Shown here: positions 1 through 6,323 of the stretch, one piece after another
How the letters are laid out: each line of letters begins with the position of its first letter
How positions within the stretch are numbered: the first letter of the stretch is position 1
DNA from: a virus
DNA: 36,706 nucleotides
Strand: one strand, 5' to 3'
IMG/VR virus record: IMGVR_UViG_3300036402_000058
Span: 1 to 36,706 of that record
The notes under the pieces: model-generated
What the model was told of the DNA's origin: nothing
What the model saw: only the letters and a program-made list of their open reading frames with translations
Database searches by the model: none
Made by a program: the position numbers and the translations under genes

Positions 1-134
1 ACGTCCTGTACACGCACCCGCTGACGGGCCCCCGCACGCCTGTCGAGCGTTTCCACATGCGAAGCAACAAGGCGTGCGCCGACTGCTCGTTTCACGCCGG
101 GCTGCGCTCGATCCCGTTCGGTGTGGCCGTGTGA
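1..134 (+). CDS. 3' end of a truncated gene, unknown protein with a CxxC pair
   Basis: An open frame runs from the window edge (first full codon at base 3) to a TGA at 132-134. The last 43 residues are visible and contain a CADC pair and two histidines, which could be half of a zinc-binding site. The stop overlaps the ATG of the next gene, the same tight packing as the rest of this region. The N-terminus is missing, so no function can be given. Confidence 0.6.
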   Translation, partial: VLYTHPLTGPRTPVERFHMRSNKACADCSFHAGLRSIPFGVAV

Positions 135-286
135 TGAGTGACAGCGTGCGCATCACGCGTGAGCGGCCTCTTGCTGAGCGCTTCACGATCACGGCGATGA
201 TCACTATGATCATCCTGTTGCTCGTGTACGTCGTCCCTGAATCCGAACCTGCGCCCGTGCAGGACTACGTCGTGAGGCAAAAATGA
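134..286 (+). CDS. small single-pass membrane protein, 50 aa
   Basis: The ATG at 134 overlaps the upstream stop (TGATG). The protein has a charged N-terminal segment with several arginines, one hydrophobic helix at about residues 18-34 and a short acidic, proline-containing tail. It is probably a one-pass inner-membrane protein. It is the first of two adjacent membrane peptides, joined to the next by an ATGA overlap at 283-286. Its function is unknown; the frame, coupling and hydrophobic helix are what support it. Confidence 0.6.
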   Translation: MSDSVRITRERPLAERFTITAMITMIILLLVYVVPESEPAPVQDYVVRQK

Positions 287-372
287 CCTTGAAGCAGTTC
301 CTCGGCGTGCTCGGTCTCATCCTGTTCCTGTACCTGATCGCGGCTGTGCTCATTTCAGTGGGCGACTACTGA
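283..372 (+). CDS. 29-aa membrane peptide
   Basis: This micro-ORF starts in an ATGA overlap with the preceding gene and ends in a TGATG overlap with the LuxR-type gene. After MTLKQF almost the whole chain is hydrophobic (Leu, Ile, Val, Ala), ending with GDY, so it forms one transmembrane helix. Translational coupling on both sides supports it being made. No function is recognisable. Confidence 0.55.
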   Translation: MTLKQFLGVLGLILFLYLIAAVLISVGDY

Positions 373-596
373 TGCTGGAGGGGCTCAGCGAGAGAGAGAA
401 ACAAGTCCTGTTCTACCTGATCCAGGGCTTTTCCAACGCCCAGATCGGCGAGCGCTTGCACCTGGCCGTGAACACCGTGAAGCATCACGTCAAGTCCATC
501 CTCAAGAAGTGGCGCTGTCACCGGCGCGAGCACGTCATCTTGCAGGCCATGCACCGCGGACTGATCAAGGCCGACCCGACGAAGGTCACCACGTGA
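372..596 (+). CDS. stand-alone LuxR/GerE-type helix-turn-helix protein, 74 aa
   Basis: Residues 4-65 match the LuxR (GerE) DNA-binding fold. There is a LSEREKQVL opening, a GFSNAQIGERL helix, the NTVKHHVKSILKK recognition region and a closing R-x4-ILQAMHRGLI segment. No receiver or ligand-binding domain is present, so it is a minimal DNA-binding module. It is translationally coupled to both neighbours. It probably regulates transcription of phage or host genes, but the target cannot be read from the sequence. Confidence 0.85.
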   Translation: MLEGLSEREKQVLFYLIQGFSNAQIGERLHLAVNTVKHHVKSILKKWRCHRREHVILQAMHRGLIKADPTKVTT

Positions 597-739
597 CTGA
601 GAAATGCCGCTGTCATTTGATCGGACAGCCGTTCGCTCGCCCACTTCGCCCGAATACCGTGCTCACGTGCGTTCCACACCGCGTGTCCCGTATTTGGGAC
701 GGAGTAGCATTTATCCCGAGGAAGGTGACATCGACGTGA
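593..739 (+). CDS. small unknown protein, 48 aa
   Basis: A GTG at 593 overlaps the stop of the LuxR-type gene (GTGA), and the stop at 737-739 overlaps the GTG of the next gene. The product has an N-terminal CRCH cluster and a later CVPH, so it may bind a metal. An octamer TCCACACC lies inside it at 673-680. The start rests on the coupling pattern. No family is recognised. Confidence 0.5.
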   Translation: MTEKCRCHLIGQPFARPLRPNTVLTCVPHRVSRIWDGVAFIPRKVTST

Positions 740-978
740 GCGATCTGGCCAAGGCGATGGGCCTGTTGACCTACATCGGTGCGGCGAACTGGGACTCCAC
801 CGACGAGCAGCGCGTGCGGCTCCGGGCCAAGATCGAACCGCTGCTCGACCAGTTCCGCGACAATGGCAAGATGAGGCCCCTGTTCGACGCCGTCACCGAA
901 GTCATGGGTGACGAGTGGCGTCCGACGGGCGATTGGGCCCGCCAGCTCGAGGCCGTGGGCTGGAGCGAGCTACTGTGA
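736..978 (+). CDS. unknown protein, 80 aa
   Basis: It starts with GTG at 736 inside a GTGA overlap; the upstream in-frame extension crosses another gene and is not favoured. The protein is soluble, mainly helical and acidic, with a C-terminal MGDEWRPTGDWARQLEAVGW segment. It ends in a TGATG overlap with the next gene. Codon use looks genuinely coding. No domain is recognised. Confidence 0.65.
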   Translation: MSDLAKAMGLLTYIGAANWDSTDEQRVRLRAKIEPLLDQFRDNGKMRPLFDAVTEVMGDEWRPTGDWARQLEAVGWSELL

Positions 979-1208
979 TGAACTCCTGGTTATTCGTGTG
1001 GCTGGTGTGGATAGTCCTGCTGGGCATTCCCTTCTTGCTCGGTATGCTCGTGGGCCTTTCGTGCTGTAAAATAAAGCATGGAAGCCACACCGATCTACGA
1101 CGCCCTCATCCGCGAACTCGGCGAGCTGGACAAGCCCTTGAACAAGGTGACGCCGGCCGACATTCGCGCCATGCAGGAGCGAGCCCGAGCCAAGAGGGAG
1201 AGAGCTGA
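978..1208 (+). CDS. small membrane protein with out-of-frame overlapping tail, 76 aa
   Basis: The first 30 residues are a strongly hydrophobic, Trp-rich helix followed by SCCKIKH. The rest is an arginine-rich low-complexity tail that lies over the 1078-1218 gene in another frame. The ATG overlaps the previous stop and the TGA overlaps the ATG of the 1208 gene, so it fits the coupled chain. The membrane part is credible. The tail may be read only because no stop happens to occur in this frame. Confidence 0.5.
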   Translation: MNSWLFVWLVWIVLLGIPFLLGMLVGLSCCKIKHGSHTDLRRPHPRTRRAGQALEQGDAGRHSRHAGASPSQEGES

Positions 1209-1218
1209 TGCGAGGTAA
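1078..1218 (+). CDS. small helical charged protein, 46 aa
   Basis: An ATG at 1078 opens a frame with strong G/C third-position preference, unlike the overlapping frame that belongs to the membrane protein. The product is a charged helix ending in KRERADAR. There is no clear Shine-Dalgarno site, and the stop lies 11 nt inside the next gene. Codon quality is the main support. No function can be suggested. Confidence 0.5.
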   Translation: MEATPIYDALIRELGELDKPLNKVTPADIRAMQERARAKRERADAR

Positions 1219-1417
1219 CGTCGAGGCCATCATCACGTTCAAGTGGCCTTGCAGCCTGACACAGGAGCAGCTGAACGCGCTTGTGCATCAGGATGCGTAC
1301 GAGGAGTTCAAGGTCATCCTCAAGCGGCAGATCCACAACGGCATCGAGGAGATCATTCAGGACCTGATCACCAGCGACCAGTACGAGGTCGACATTGTCG
1401 AGCGAGATCCCGCCTAA
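1208..1417 (+). CDS. unknown protein, 69 aa
   Basis: The ATG at 1208 sits in an ATGA overlap and is preceded by GGGAGAG. The first third looks like beta strands (IITFKWP), followed by a helix-rich segment and an acidic end. It is soluble with no cysteine clusters. The next gene begins inside its last codons. No family is recognised. Confidence 0.7.
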   Translation: MRGNVEAIITFKWPCSLTQEQLNALVHQDAYEEFKVILKRQIHNGIEEIIQDLITSDQYEVDIVERDPA

Positions 1418-1724
1418 CTACATCCGCTGGTTCGATTCCCTTTCGGGGGAATACTACTACGTGAGAATCGGCCGCGACGGCACGCCGTCGGTCGAGCACG
1501 TGAACATGACGAAGGTCCAGCGTGCCTTGATGTTCTGGGCCTTTTGGAAGTACGATCAGGACTGGTCTGTCCAAGAGATCTACGCCGTTCTCAGCGAATT
1601 CTACGAGCCTCAGCTGGGCCAGCCGCCACTCAGTCGTGCGACGATTGTCGGATGGCTGGCGAGTAGACGCCGCATCGAAAGGAATCTCAGTGGAAGCCCG
1701 CGCAAACCGACCCCCGGAAGATGA
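1395..1724 (+). CDS. unknown protein, 109 aa, possible HTH-like C-terminal half
   Basis: The open frame probably starts at TTG 1395, overlapping the end of the preceding gene; later GTG or ATG codons in frame are possible. The N-terminal half is beta-rich (YIRWFDSLSGEYYYVRIG). The second half is helical with SVQEIYAVLSEFY and SRATIVGWLASRRR, which resembles a DNA-binding helix pair. It overlaps the next gene by 35 nt. The function is unknown. Confidence 0.6.
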   Translation: MSSEIPPNYIRWFDSLSGEYYYVRIGRDGTPSVEHVNMTKVQRALMFWAFWKYDQDWSVQEIYAVLSEFYEPQLGQPPLSRATIVGWLASRRRIERNLSGSPRKPTPGR

Positions 1725-2319
1725 CGACCCGGCGCTGCCTGGCGAGGTCTGGCTGTACAAGGCCAATCCGCCCTGGACGCGCGTCGACGTGCTGTACGTG
1801 TACGGCGTCAACCCGCATTTCGTTCCCGCCGATGTCGAGGACGAGGAATCTCCCGTGCAGCGCACGCCGGAACAGAAGATGCGGTTCAGGTGGTACCGCG
1901 TGAACGACCGCATCACCGCGCTGGACAAAGATCGCATGGCGAGCGAAGGCCGGAGCTTCCTTCCGCCGCCGTCGAGCGAGCCGGTCGAACACAAGTCCTC
2001 GATGAGCGCGTTCTTCGCCGCGCTGACGGACGAAGAGAAAAAGCTCGCGCTTAACCCGGCTCAATTCCAGCGCCGTGGTGGCCGGCCGTCACAGGCCGAC
2101 GCAAGGGCGCGTCAGGAGCACGAGGACGCCCGCTCGTTGGCGATCGGCGACATTCTCGCGTCACTCGTGCTTCGGGCGCACGACGAGCCTCTCAGCGCCG
2201 TCAAGTCGTACATCCAGGCGGCTATCGTCGACATCACGCGCGTGTCGAGGCAGTACGGCTTCCCGAGAGGTCGCTCGACGCTCAACGACTGGAAGAACAC
2301 ACGAAGGGATGGCAAGTGA
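1690..2319 (+). CDS. unknown protein, 209 aa, possible DNA-binding C-terminus
   Basis: GTG 1690 is chosen because GAAAGGA lies just upstream (1677-1683); the frame is open back to 1636. The N-terminal third is beta-rich (EVWLYKANPPWTRVDVLYVY). The middle is low-complexity and polar, and the C-terminal 75 residues are helical and basic, ending in GRSTLNDWKNTRRDGK. That end resembles the recognition part of an HTH, but no family is recognised. It is GTGA-coupled to the next gene. Confidence 0.7.
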   Translation: MEARANRPPEDDDPALPGEVWLYKANPPWTRVDVLYVYGVNPHFVPADVEDEESPVQRTPEQKMRFRWYRVNDRITALDKDRMASEGRSFLPPPSSEPVEHKSSMSAFFAALTDEEKKLALNPAQFQRRGGRPSQADARARQEHEDARSLAIGDILASLVLRAHDEPLSAVKSYIQAAIVDITRVSRQYGFPRGRSTLNDWKNTRRDGK

Positions 2320-2567
2320 AGATCACGATCACCGTCGAGGACGTCGGGACGGCGGAAGGCGGCCGGGACACGCTGACGGTCTCGACCGGGAAGATTTTCG
2401 ATGGCAACCCTGCCTTTGACTCGGGCATCATCTTGCTCGAGGGACTGTGCCTTCTGCGACACGCTGCTGAGAAGTTCGGCAACCCATTCGACCAGAAGTA
2501 CGCCAACCCGTCGAGCGTCGAGAAGGTGCGGTTCATCGTCAACGAGCTGAAGAGGATCACGAAATGA
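2316..2567 (+). CDS. unknown protein, 83 aa
   Basis: It starts with GTG 2316 in a GTGA overlap. A short beta-rich N-terminus (MKITITVEDVG) is followed by helices; there is no membrane segment and no metal cluster. It ends in an ATGA overlap with the 2564 gene. Good codon use supports it. No function is recognised. Confidence 0.75.
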   Translation: MKITITVEDVGTAEGGRDTLTVSTGKIFDGNPAFDSGIILLEGLCLLRHAAEKFGNPFDQKYANPSSVEKVRFIVNELKRITK

Positions 2568-2959
2568 CCTACGGCGGCGTGCTCGTCAATCAAGGCATGT
2601 TCTTGGGCTCGATCCTGCACAAGACGGGAGACAGCTGGGGCAAGGACGAGGATGGCTCGCTCACCATCTGGGCGGGTGTGGATCGCGATGAGGTGGCGCA
2701 CTACCTCAGGGGCCAGTGGGCCTCCGTTCGGCTGGTCGACGTGGAGGAGGCCGCACTGTTCGACGTCGACGACTTCGCCGCGGACGAGAAGGAGAAGGAC
2801 GAGGAGCCGACCGGCCTCATCAAGGACTCCGCCGTCACGATCGATGCCGCCTCGGCAGCGTGGGTACTCATCGCCAACGCGTGGGACGGCAACTGGGACG
2901 CTGCGCCGCAGAAGTGGCGGGAAGCCGCCCAACGCTGGCGTGATCGCTGGGTGGGATGA
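2564..2959 (+). CDS. unknown acidic protein, 131 aa
   Basis: The ATG at 2564 overlaps the previous stop. Residues 1-60 look like a compact alpha/beta domain. Then comes an acidic linker (about residues 65-85, DVDDFAADEKEKDEE) and a Trp-rich helical end (WREAAQRWRDRWVG). It is soluble and ends in an ATGA overlap with a membrane peptide. No family is recognised. Confidence 0.75.
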   Translation: MTYGGVLVNQGMFLGSILHKTGDSWGKDEDGSLTIWAGVDRDEVAHYLRGQWASVRLVDVEEAALFDVDDFAADEKEKDEEPTGLIKDSAVTIDAASAAWVLIANAWDGNWDAAPQKWREAAQRWRDRWVG

Positions 2960-3057
2960 TCACCTTTCTCTGCGGGTTTGCGGTGGGGGCGACGTGCGTT
3001 ATCGTCCTCGCCGCAGCCACGCTCAAGTTCATTGTCAGTTCGGTGAAGGGGAAATAA
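2956..3057 (+). CDS. 33-aa membrane peptide
   Basis: A micro-ORF with ATG 2956 in an ATGA overlap and TAA 3055-3057 overlapping the next ATG. Almost the whole peptide is one hydrophobic helix with two cysteines, ending in SSVKGK, so the C-terminus is probably cytoplasmic. It is the third one-helix peptide in this gene run. The function is unknown. Confidence 0.55.
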   Translation: MITFLCGFAVGATCVIVLAAATLKFIVSSVKGK

Positions 3058-3371
3058 TGAACCACGGACCCGCAGTGATGGCTGAGGCTACGCCGCGCAT
3101 GATGGGTGAAAACGAGCGCAACGTGCAGGAGATGGTGGATCGCCACAACCTGGCCGTCCAGGAGCAGTACAAGCAGTTCGCGGAGTACGCGATCAGCCTC
3201 CGCCACAAGCGCGAGGAGTACATGCAGCAGATCGAGGAGATCCAGGACGCGATCGAGGACTGCAACCGCGGGATCAAGGAGCTCCGCCAGGCGTGTGGAA
3301 TCGCCGACAACGAGCTCTGGGAAGCCTTCGAGGCCGAGGACAAAATGGCGGCCAAGTTGTTCCGTCGGTAA
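3057..3371 (+). CDS. coiled-coil protein, 104 aa
   Basis: The ATG at 3057 overlaps the TAA of the membrane peptide and has GAAGGGG upstream (3044-3050). Residues 20-80 form a long charged helix with heptad character (EEYMQQIEEIQDAIEDCNRG), followed by a short helical end. It probably acts as a dimer or oligomer. It is the last gene of the coupled chain; 44 nt separate it from the surface protein gene. Confidence 0.75.
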   Translation: MNHGPAVMAEATPRMMGENERNVQEMVDRHNLAVQEQYKQFAEYAISLRHKREEYMQQIEEIQDAIEDCNRGIKELRQACGIADNELWEAFEAEDKMAAKLFRR

Positions 3372-3385
3372 CATGCGCGTAGTGT
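3357..3385 (+). promoter_or_regulatory. candidate promoter for the surface protein gene
   Basis: TTGTTC (3357-3362), a 17-nt spacer and TAGTGT (3380-3385) stand just before the first real gap in the gene chain. This would give the sortase-anchored protein its own transcript. Both hexamers are weak matches, so the call is tentative. Confidence 0.3.
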
Positions 3386-3415
3386 GACGGGACCTACAAC
3401 AAGAATGAGGGGAAC

Positions 3416-4327
3416 ATGCGTAAGATCTTTGCGGTCTTGGCCGCAGTCGGGGCAATGCTGATCGGGCTGTCCGTCGAGGCCCACGCTCAGGTCAGTGAGA
3501 AGGAGGTGTGTTGGGCGAGCGCGTGGGATCACAGCGACTCGATTCCGTTCGGCACACCCGTCGTCGAGAGCCAGTACACGGACAACGGCCTGCACCTCGA
3601 CCTCACGGGCACGCGAGCCGGGGGCAAGCAGTCGGGTTACGTCGCTCTGTCGACGGTCGCCCAGCTGGCGAGCGTGAACCAGACGGACGTGCAGATGACC
3701 TACACGGTGACGAGCGGGGCCAGCCCGGCGTACCAGTTGCGGGCACACCCGGCCGGCGACACCACCTGGGCCGGGCATCTCGTGAACGAGAACGGCAAGT
3801 GGTGGGCGACACGTCCCGCCTCGTGGCCGGCACTGCCCAACGCGAGCCAGTCCGGTGGCGGCTACACGCTCGAGGAGTACAAGACGGCGTACCCGGACAC
3901 GACGGTCTCCCACGTCGGCTTCTCGCTCGGGTCGAACGCAACGGGTGAGGGCTTCCTCAAGAACATGACCTTCCAGGGCACGTTCTGGAAGTTCGTCAAG
4001 GCGTGCACGCCGGTCATCGTCCCGACGACTCCGCCTGTCACCACCGAACCGCCCGTGACGACCGAACCGCCGGTCGAGACCACGTCGCCCACGTTCAGCT
4101 CTCCCACTGACACGGCAACGACGACCTCGATGACCACCGCGGACACGACCTCGTCCACGCCTCTCAACATCGTCGCCGTGGGGCGAGCCGACACGGGCCT
4201 CGCGAACACCGGAACGGGTGGGTCGATCCTCCCAAAGCTGCTGGCGCTGGCGGGATGCCTGGTCGTCCTCGGCGGGCTGATCTTCCTCGGACTCCGCATC
4301 CAACGCTCGCGCTCGACGAGGGACTGA
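3416..4327 (+). CDS. sortase-anchored cell-surface protein with LANTG sorting signal, 303 aa
   Basis: Residues 1-24 are a Sec signal peptide (MRK, a hydrophobic core, cleavage at AHA-Q). Residues 25-198 form a globular, probably beta-rich domain with only two cysteines (32 and 197), which could form a disulphide. Residues 203-250 are a Thr/Pro/Ser stalk containing a tandem TTEPPV repeat. The C-terminus has the classic sorting layout: LANTG at 262-266, a hydrophobic helix at 271-294 and the basic tail RIQRSRSTRD. LAXTG is the motif read by class E sortases of high-GC Gram-positives. The product should therefore be covalently linked to the host wall, facing outward. GAGGGG precedes the ATG. A role in superinfection exclusion or surface masking is inference. 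Confidence 0.85.
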   Translation: MRKIFAVLAAVGAMLIGLSVEAHAQVSEKEVCWASAWDHSDSIPFGTPVVESQYTDNGLHLDLTGTRAGGKQSGYVALSTVAQLASVNQTDVQMTYTVTSGASPAYQLRAHPAGDTTWAGHLVNENGKWWATRPASWPALPNASQSGGGYTLEEYKTAYPDTTVSHVGFSLGSNATGEGFLKNMTFQGTFWKFVKACTPVIVPTTPPVTTEPPVTTEPPVETTSPTFSSPTDTATTTSMTTADTTSSTPLNIVAVGRADTGLANTGTGGSILPKLLALAGCLVVLGGLIFLGLRIQRSRSTRD

Positions 4328-4348
4328 TCACGGCGTAGCGTTCGGTGC

Positions 4349-4684
4349 ATGGCGCGAACGCAGGCGACGATCGATCGCAAGCTGAAGAAGAAAGTCGACA
4401 CGGCCCTGGCAGGTACGTCCTGTCGGGGCCGGTCTACGTTAATCGAGATGTTGTTCGATGAAATCGTGCGCGTGGCTCGCAAGTGCTTAGAGATGAGGGA
4501 TGACGGTCTTGATACGACGCATCGGCTGGACTACATCCGAGCGGTCGGTACGCTGGACGGTTTGGTGTGGAGCTATTGCTTCTGTTGGGTCAATGCTTAT
4601 GAGCCCCACTTCACTGAGGCACGTGAACGTATCCGTCGTCAGGCAATCAAGCAAGCCCGCAAGGAAATCGAGGAGGAGTCGTGA
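4349..4684 (+). CDS. unknown helical basic protein, 111 aa
   Basis: The ATG at 4349 has no Shine-Dalgarno site. TAGCGT (4336-4341) lies 7 nt before it, the same spacing as the leaderless starts of the right arm. The protein is helical and basic at both ends (RKLKKKVD; RERIRRQAIKQARKEIEEES), with a central aromatic/cysteine patch WSYCFCW. It is GTGA-coupled to the next gene. No family is recognised. Confidence 0.7.
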   Translation: MARTQATIDRKLKKKVDTALAGTSCRGRSTLIEMLFDEIVRVARKCLEMRDDGLDTTHRLDYIRAVGTLDGLVWSYCFCWVNAYEPHFTEARERIRRQAIKQARKEIEEES

Positions 4685-5196
4685 ACCACATTCCTGAGCG
4701 GCCGAAGGGCGAGATCGAGGAGGAGGCTCGACAGGAAGAGGAATTTATCCTCAAGATCAGGAAGGGCATTCACTGGGGTGAGCCGCCGTTCAGCGACGAA
4801 GAAGTCGCCAAGGCCGAGAGCAACATGCGCGGGCTGGTCGAGCAAGCCAACGCCGCACTCGAAGAGGAGCGGCTCGCTCGCGTCGCGCGGCCCGATCGGC
4901 TCCCGTTCCACACCGAGCCGAAGACGCAGGGCTGGCCGGGGCGGCTGAAGGGCCCTGTCGAGGACCAGATGTACGCGTACGCGCAGTCGGCGCTGCTGCC
5001 GCTCGAAGGCGGACGGGACACGCCGCGAAAGACACCGCTCGACAAGCCGACGCTGCGGGCCGTCCCGATGCTCGGCGAGACTGCTCTCCAGTTCCAGAAC
5101 TTGGAGAAAGAGATGCAGGTCTTGGCGCGTATCGTAGCGATCATGAAGAAGGCCAACGACAAGATCAAGGAAGTGTCCCGTGACGCAAATGGCTAA
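4681..5196 (+). CDS. unknown charged helical protein, 171 aa
   Basis: GTG 4681 overlaps the previous stop, and AGGAGGAG lies immediately upstream at 4671-4678. The N-terminal 80 residues are rich in Glu, Arg and Ala and probably a long helix or coiled coil. The centre holds a proline-rich stretch (about residues 78-125), and the C-terminal 45 residues form another amphipathic helix. No catalytic or metal motif is seen. The next gene starts 17 nt before its stop. Confidence 0.75.
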   Translation: MNHIPERPKGEIEEEARQEEEFILKIRKGIHWGEPPFSDEEVAKAESNMRGLVEQANAALEEERLARVARPDRLPFHTEPKTQGWPGRLKGPVEDQMYAYAQSALLPLEGGRDTPRKTPLDKPTLRAVPMLGETALQFQNLEKEMQVLARIVAIMKKANDKIKEVSRDANG

Positions 5197-5494
5197 CCCG
5201 CCTGGCCAGGACCGAGCGTTCTCGTTCATCACCTCGGGCGTGTACAGGAGCGAGCAGCGCATCCCGAGCTCCGACCTGACGCAGGCCGTAGCGAAGTCGC
5301 TCGCGCTGTGCTTCGGTGAGCCCGTGTCGCTCGCGTCCTACGTGACCCCGAAGTTCCGCACGCCGCTGGCGTACGACCTGCGTGACGTGTGGCTGAAGAT
5401 GAGCGAAGAGCAGCGCTTGCAGATCTGTGACGTTCAGCCCAGCCTGTTCAACGCGATCGTGCTGTTCTTGAAGGCCGTCCCGAACCAGGAGTAG
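5180..5494 (+). CDS. unknown protein, 104 aa
   Basis: The frame opens with GTG 5180 inside the preceding gene; ATG 5189 in frame is an alternative. It is a soluble mixed alpha/beta protein with no cysteine cluster and no membrane helix. Residues 30-60 (SSDLTQAVAKSLALCFGEP) and the C-terminal LFNAIVLFLKAVP segment look helical. No function is recognised. Confidence 0.7.
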   Translation: MTQMANPPGQDRAFSFITSGVYRSEQRIPSSDLTQAVAKSLALCFGEPVSLASYVTPKFRTPLAYDLRDVWLKMSEEQRLQICDVQPSLFNAIVLFLKAVPNQE

Positions 5495-5496
5495 TC

Positions 5497-5811
5497 ATGC
5501 GAAGAGATTGGACTACTGCCTATACGTATCAGCGCGTCGTGCGTGTGGGGAGTCGTCGCTATCACCGTCGTGCGATGCGAGGCGCGATAGGGCGTGTCCC
5601 GTTCACCCTGTGCCACCGCTCGATCCAACAGATGCTCGTCCTTCACGCCGATACGCCTATCAACGCGCTGATGATGCTCGAACCGTGTGAGGACTGCGAA
5701 AGGATAGCTCAAGATGTGGCTAACGACCTCGTTGCGTCGTATGTCGACGTCGCTGCGCGCTCGTCGTCTGAGGCGTTCACAGGAAACCTCAGAGCCACGT
5801 CGATCCAGTAG
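5497..5811 (+). CDS. unknown basic protein with CEDC motif, 104 aa
   Basis: The ATG at 5497 follows the previous stop by 2 nt with AGGAG just upstream (5489-5493). The first 30 residues are very Arg-rich and aromatic. The middle contains CHRS and, later, EPCEDCERIAQD; Cys and His together could bind one zinc. The C-terminal 25 residues are polar. This layout is often seen in small actinophage zinc-ribbon proteins, but no exact family is recognised. Confidence 0.6.
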   Translation: MRRDWTTAYTYQRVVRVGSRRYHRRAMRGAIGRVPFTLCHRSIQQMLVLHADTPINALMMLEPCEDCERIAQDVANDLVASYVDVAARSSSEAFTGNLRATSIQ

Positions 5812-5827
5812 GATCAGCACCGCCGAC

Positions 5828-5917
5828 ATGTCGCGTGACCGACAGGTCACATTCCCGCCCGTGCCGACGCAGTACCAGCGTTACGACTTCGACTACGAAG
5901 AAGGCATGGAAGAATGA
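5828..5917 (+). CDS. 29-aa acidic peptide
   Basis: ATG 5828 is preceded by GTAGGATC and opens a short frame ending in DFDYEEGMEE, with an ATGA overlap to the next gene. The frame extends upstream to 5714 within the preceding gene, but that stretch is Arg/Ser-rich and looks like a shadow. The short form is preferred. The function is unknown. Confidence 0.45.
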   Translation: MSRDRQVTFPPVPTQYQRYDFDYEEGMEE

Positions 5918-6081
5918 GTGCAGCACTTCGACAAGGCTCCTGCGCCTGTTGTGGCTTGCCGCTCGCGAACCGCATGACGTCGCTCGAACCTATTATCGAT
6001 GGCGTGATCCGCTACGTAGCCGTCATCGTCGACCACTCGACGTTCGGAAGAAAAGGAAGCCCGCGAACAGCGCGAGGCTGA
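5914..6081 (+). CDS. small cysteine-containing protein, 55 aa
   Basis: The ATG at 5914 lies in an ATGA overlap. An N-terminal CACCGLPL cluster is followed by a hydrophobic, beta-like stretch (IIDGVIRYVAVIVDH) and a basic end (GRKGSPRTARG). Three closely spaced cysteines suggest metal binding. It is the last gene before the hairpins and promoter that begin the late region. Confidence 0.55.
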   Translation: MSAALRQGSCACCGLPLANRMTSLEPIIDGVIRYVAVIVDHSTFGRKGSPRTARG

Positions 6082-6093
6082 ATTGTAACGCCG

Positions 6094-6128
6094 ATACCCC
6101 ACTCGCTTTTCGCCAGCGGCTGGGGTAT
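6094..6128 (+). other. strong two-part hairpin
   Basis: ATACCCCA (6094-6101) pairs perfectly with TGGGGTAT (6121-6128). Inside it CGCT (6104-6107) pairs with AGCG (6115-6118), separated by a symmetrical 2x2 internal loop. Only a short TTT follows, so this is either a weak terminator or an RNA-stabilising structure at the end of the left gene run. Confidence 0.55.
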
Positions 6129-6139
6129 TTGCGCTGGTG

Positions 6140-6170
6140 GTGTGGGACAGGGGAACCCACGCGGCTTTTT
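6140..6170 (+). terminator. probable rho-independent terminator ending the left gene run
   Basis: GTGTGGG (6140-6146) pairs with CCCACGC (6156-6162), with one G-U pair and a 9-nt loop. GGCTTTTT follows (6163-6170). It stands 15 nt before the promoter of the terminase operon, so it would insulate late genes from left-arm transcription. Confidence 0.55.
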
Positions 6171-6184
6171 ACAATGGGTCGGGG

Positions 6185-6214
6185 TTGACGTAGGGAAATG
6201 GGACCACGTATACT
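6185..6214 (+). promoter_or_regulatory. sigma70-type promoter of the late (terminase) operon
   Basis: TTGACG (6185-6190), an 18-nt spacer and TATACT (6209-6214). An in-frame ATG lies 7 nt downstream at 6222, so the transcript could start at or next to that ATG. No other promoter of this quality is seen before 29277, so it probably drives the whole structural block. Confidence 0.7.
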
Positions 6215-6323
6215 TCGTATCATGGCCCCCGAGTCAGTCAAGAGGCCGAACGCGGCTCGGTCTGAGCTTAGCGCTCCTGGCTTGGGGGTCCACCTAACAG
6301 ACAGAGCGCTGGAAGGGGCTCGT

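Noticed and set aside
4040-4080. TTEPPV repeat as a CRISPR or mobile element repeat
   Set aside because: Two short in-frame copies code for the Thr/Pro stalk of the surface protein. No spacers or further copies were seen.
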